The notes under the pieces: generated by a model
The model's database searches: none
What the model was told of the DNA's origin: nothing
The model's input: only the letters and a program-made list of their open reading frames with translations
Assembly (NCBI RefSeq): GCF_004119495.1
Contig: NZ_NRQU01000012.1
Coordinates: 25,186 to 89,185, forward strand
Source: Flavobacterium sp. YO12
Lineage (GTDB): Bacteria > Bacteroidota > Bacteroidia > Flavobacteriales > Flavobacteriaceae
Reading direction: 5' to 3'
Length of the DNA: 64,000 bases
Translations under genes and position numbers: made by a program
Part shown: positions 63,637-64,000 of the stretch, one piece after another
Position numbering within the stretch: position 1 is the first letter of the stretch
Layout of the letters: each line of letters begins with the position of its first letter

Positions 63637-63858
63637 GTGGTCTATTCTAATGGTTAGTTCTGTAGAATTGATCCAATGAAGATGTTGTTTTTTTTGAATT
63701 TATAATACTATGTTAATATATGTTTATTGCTGTTAGTCATTTATTGAAGTGATATAAATATCACATTATAAGTGTTGAATTTTGTTTGCCATAGGTTATT
63801 TCTTTTTTCTTAATGTTTTTTATTTGTATGTTCGTAATAGACATAATTTATAAACAGG

Positions 63859-64000
63859 ATGAAAAAAAATATTTGCCTGTTAGTATTTCTAACAATTAAT
63901 CTAATAAGCGGACAAGCAAAATCTAGTGATTATTTTACTTTATATAAAGGTGGAGATAAGTTTTTAAAACCTGTTAAGTATGTAATGTTTGATTCGACTT
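63859..64000 (+). CDS. Secreted protein, 5' end only (cut by window edge)
   Basis: A reading frame opens at the ATG at 63859 and runs to the right edge (47 codons). It begins with a signal peptide, MKKNICLLVFLTINLISGQ, and the start of a mature part (SDYFTLYKGGDKF). The family cannot be told from this piece. Confidence 0.6.
   Translation, partial: MKKNICLLVFLTINLISGQAKSSDYFTLYKGGDKFLKPVKYVMFDST

Overview
The window looks like a chromosomal segment of a Flavobacterium-type Bacteroidota (Flavobacteriaceae). Supporting signs are very low GC, the Bat (aerotolerance) operon with MoxR, a SusC/SusD pair preceded by an ECF sigma factor and a FecR anti-sigma, a PorZ-like type IX secretion protein with a C-terminal sorting domain, a long-form IleS, a DksA-like protein without zinc cysteines, and several -7 promoter elements of the Bacteroidota form TAnnTTTG. 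I see no tRNA, rRNA, CRISPR array, integrase, transposase or prophage. Most of the window is core metabolism and cell-envelope genes.

Layout. 1-3.3 kb: start of uvrC (minus, cut by the window edge), a lipoprotein, an M14-type deacylase and 5-formyl-THF cyclo-ligase. 3.4-13.4 kb, all minus: a nine-gene run, transcribed from right to left, of MoxR, DUF58, a BatD-like membrane protein, BatA, BatB, BatC, BatD, BatE and a secreted protein. 13.6-20.2 kb: aldo/keto reductase, GNAT, SDR, an AlbA_2-type protein, a DUF4163/DUF3298 lipoprotein, cystathionine gamma-synthase and an outer-membrane protein. 20.4-31 kb: gdhA, porZ-like, recO, ileS, the DksA-like gene, a small block with two Roadblock/LC7-like proteins, and lspA. 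31-40 kb: AddA-type helicase/nuclease, kbl, an OmpA/TSP3 protein and an AddB-type nuclease. 40-48 kb: alpha/beta hydrolase, ECF sigma, FecR, SusC and SusD. 48-58 kb: an AIM24-type protein, ferritin, aminopeptidase P, two GNATs, a membrane-anchored LytTR regulator, and small membrane or secreted proteins. 58-64 kb: HMG-CoA synthase, sdhCAB, and the start of a secreted protein cut by the right edge.

The ECF sigma/FecR/SusCD block is a complete signal-to-uptake unit: the receptor carries an STN domain able to signal through FecR. No polysaccharide-degrading enzyme sits beside it, so its substrate cannot be read from context. The Bat run pairs a MoxR ATPase with three VWA-type proteins and TPR/SH3 proteins, which fits a membrane-associated complex. 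AddA and AddB flank kbl and ompA and would act together in double-strand-break repair.

The least ordinary content lies between genes. Many gaps hold long imperfect palindromes, each built from a different short repeated word, plus one exact 34-bp inverted repeat at 58209-58314. The main candidate for an undescribed protein system is the Roadblock-like pair with a divergent 66-aa basic protein (29176-30323). It sits between the DksA-like gene and lspA with no visible GTPase partner.
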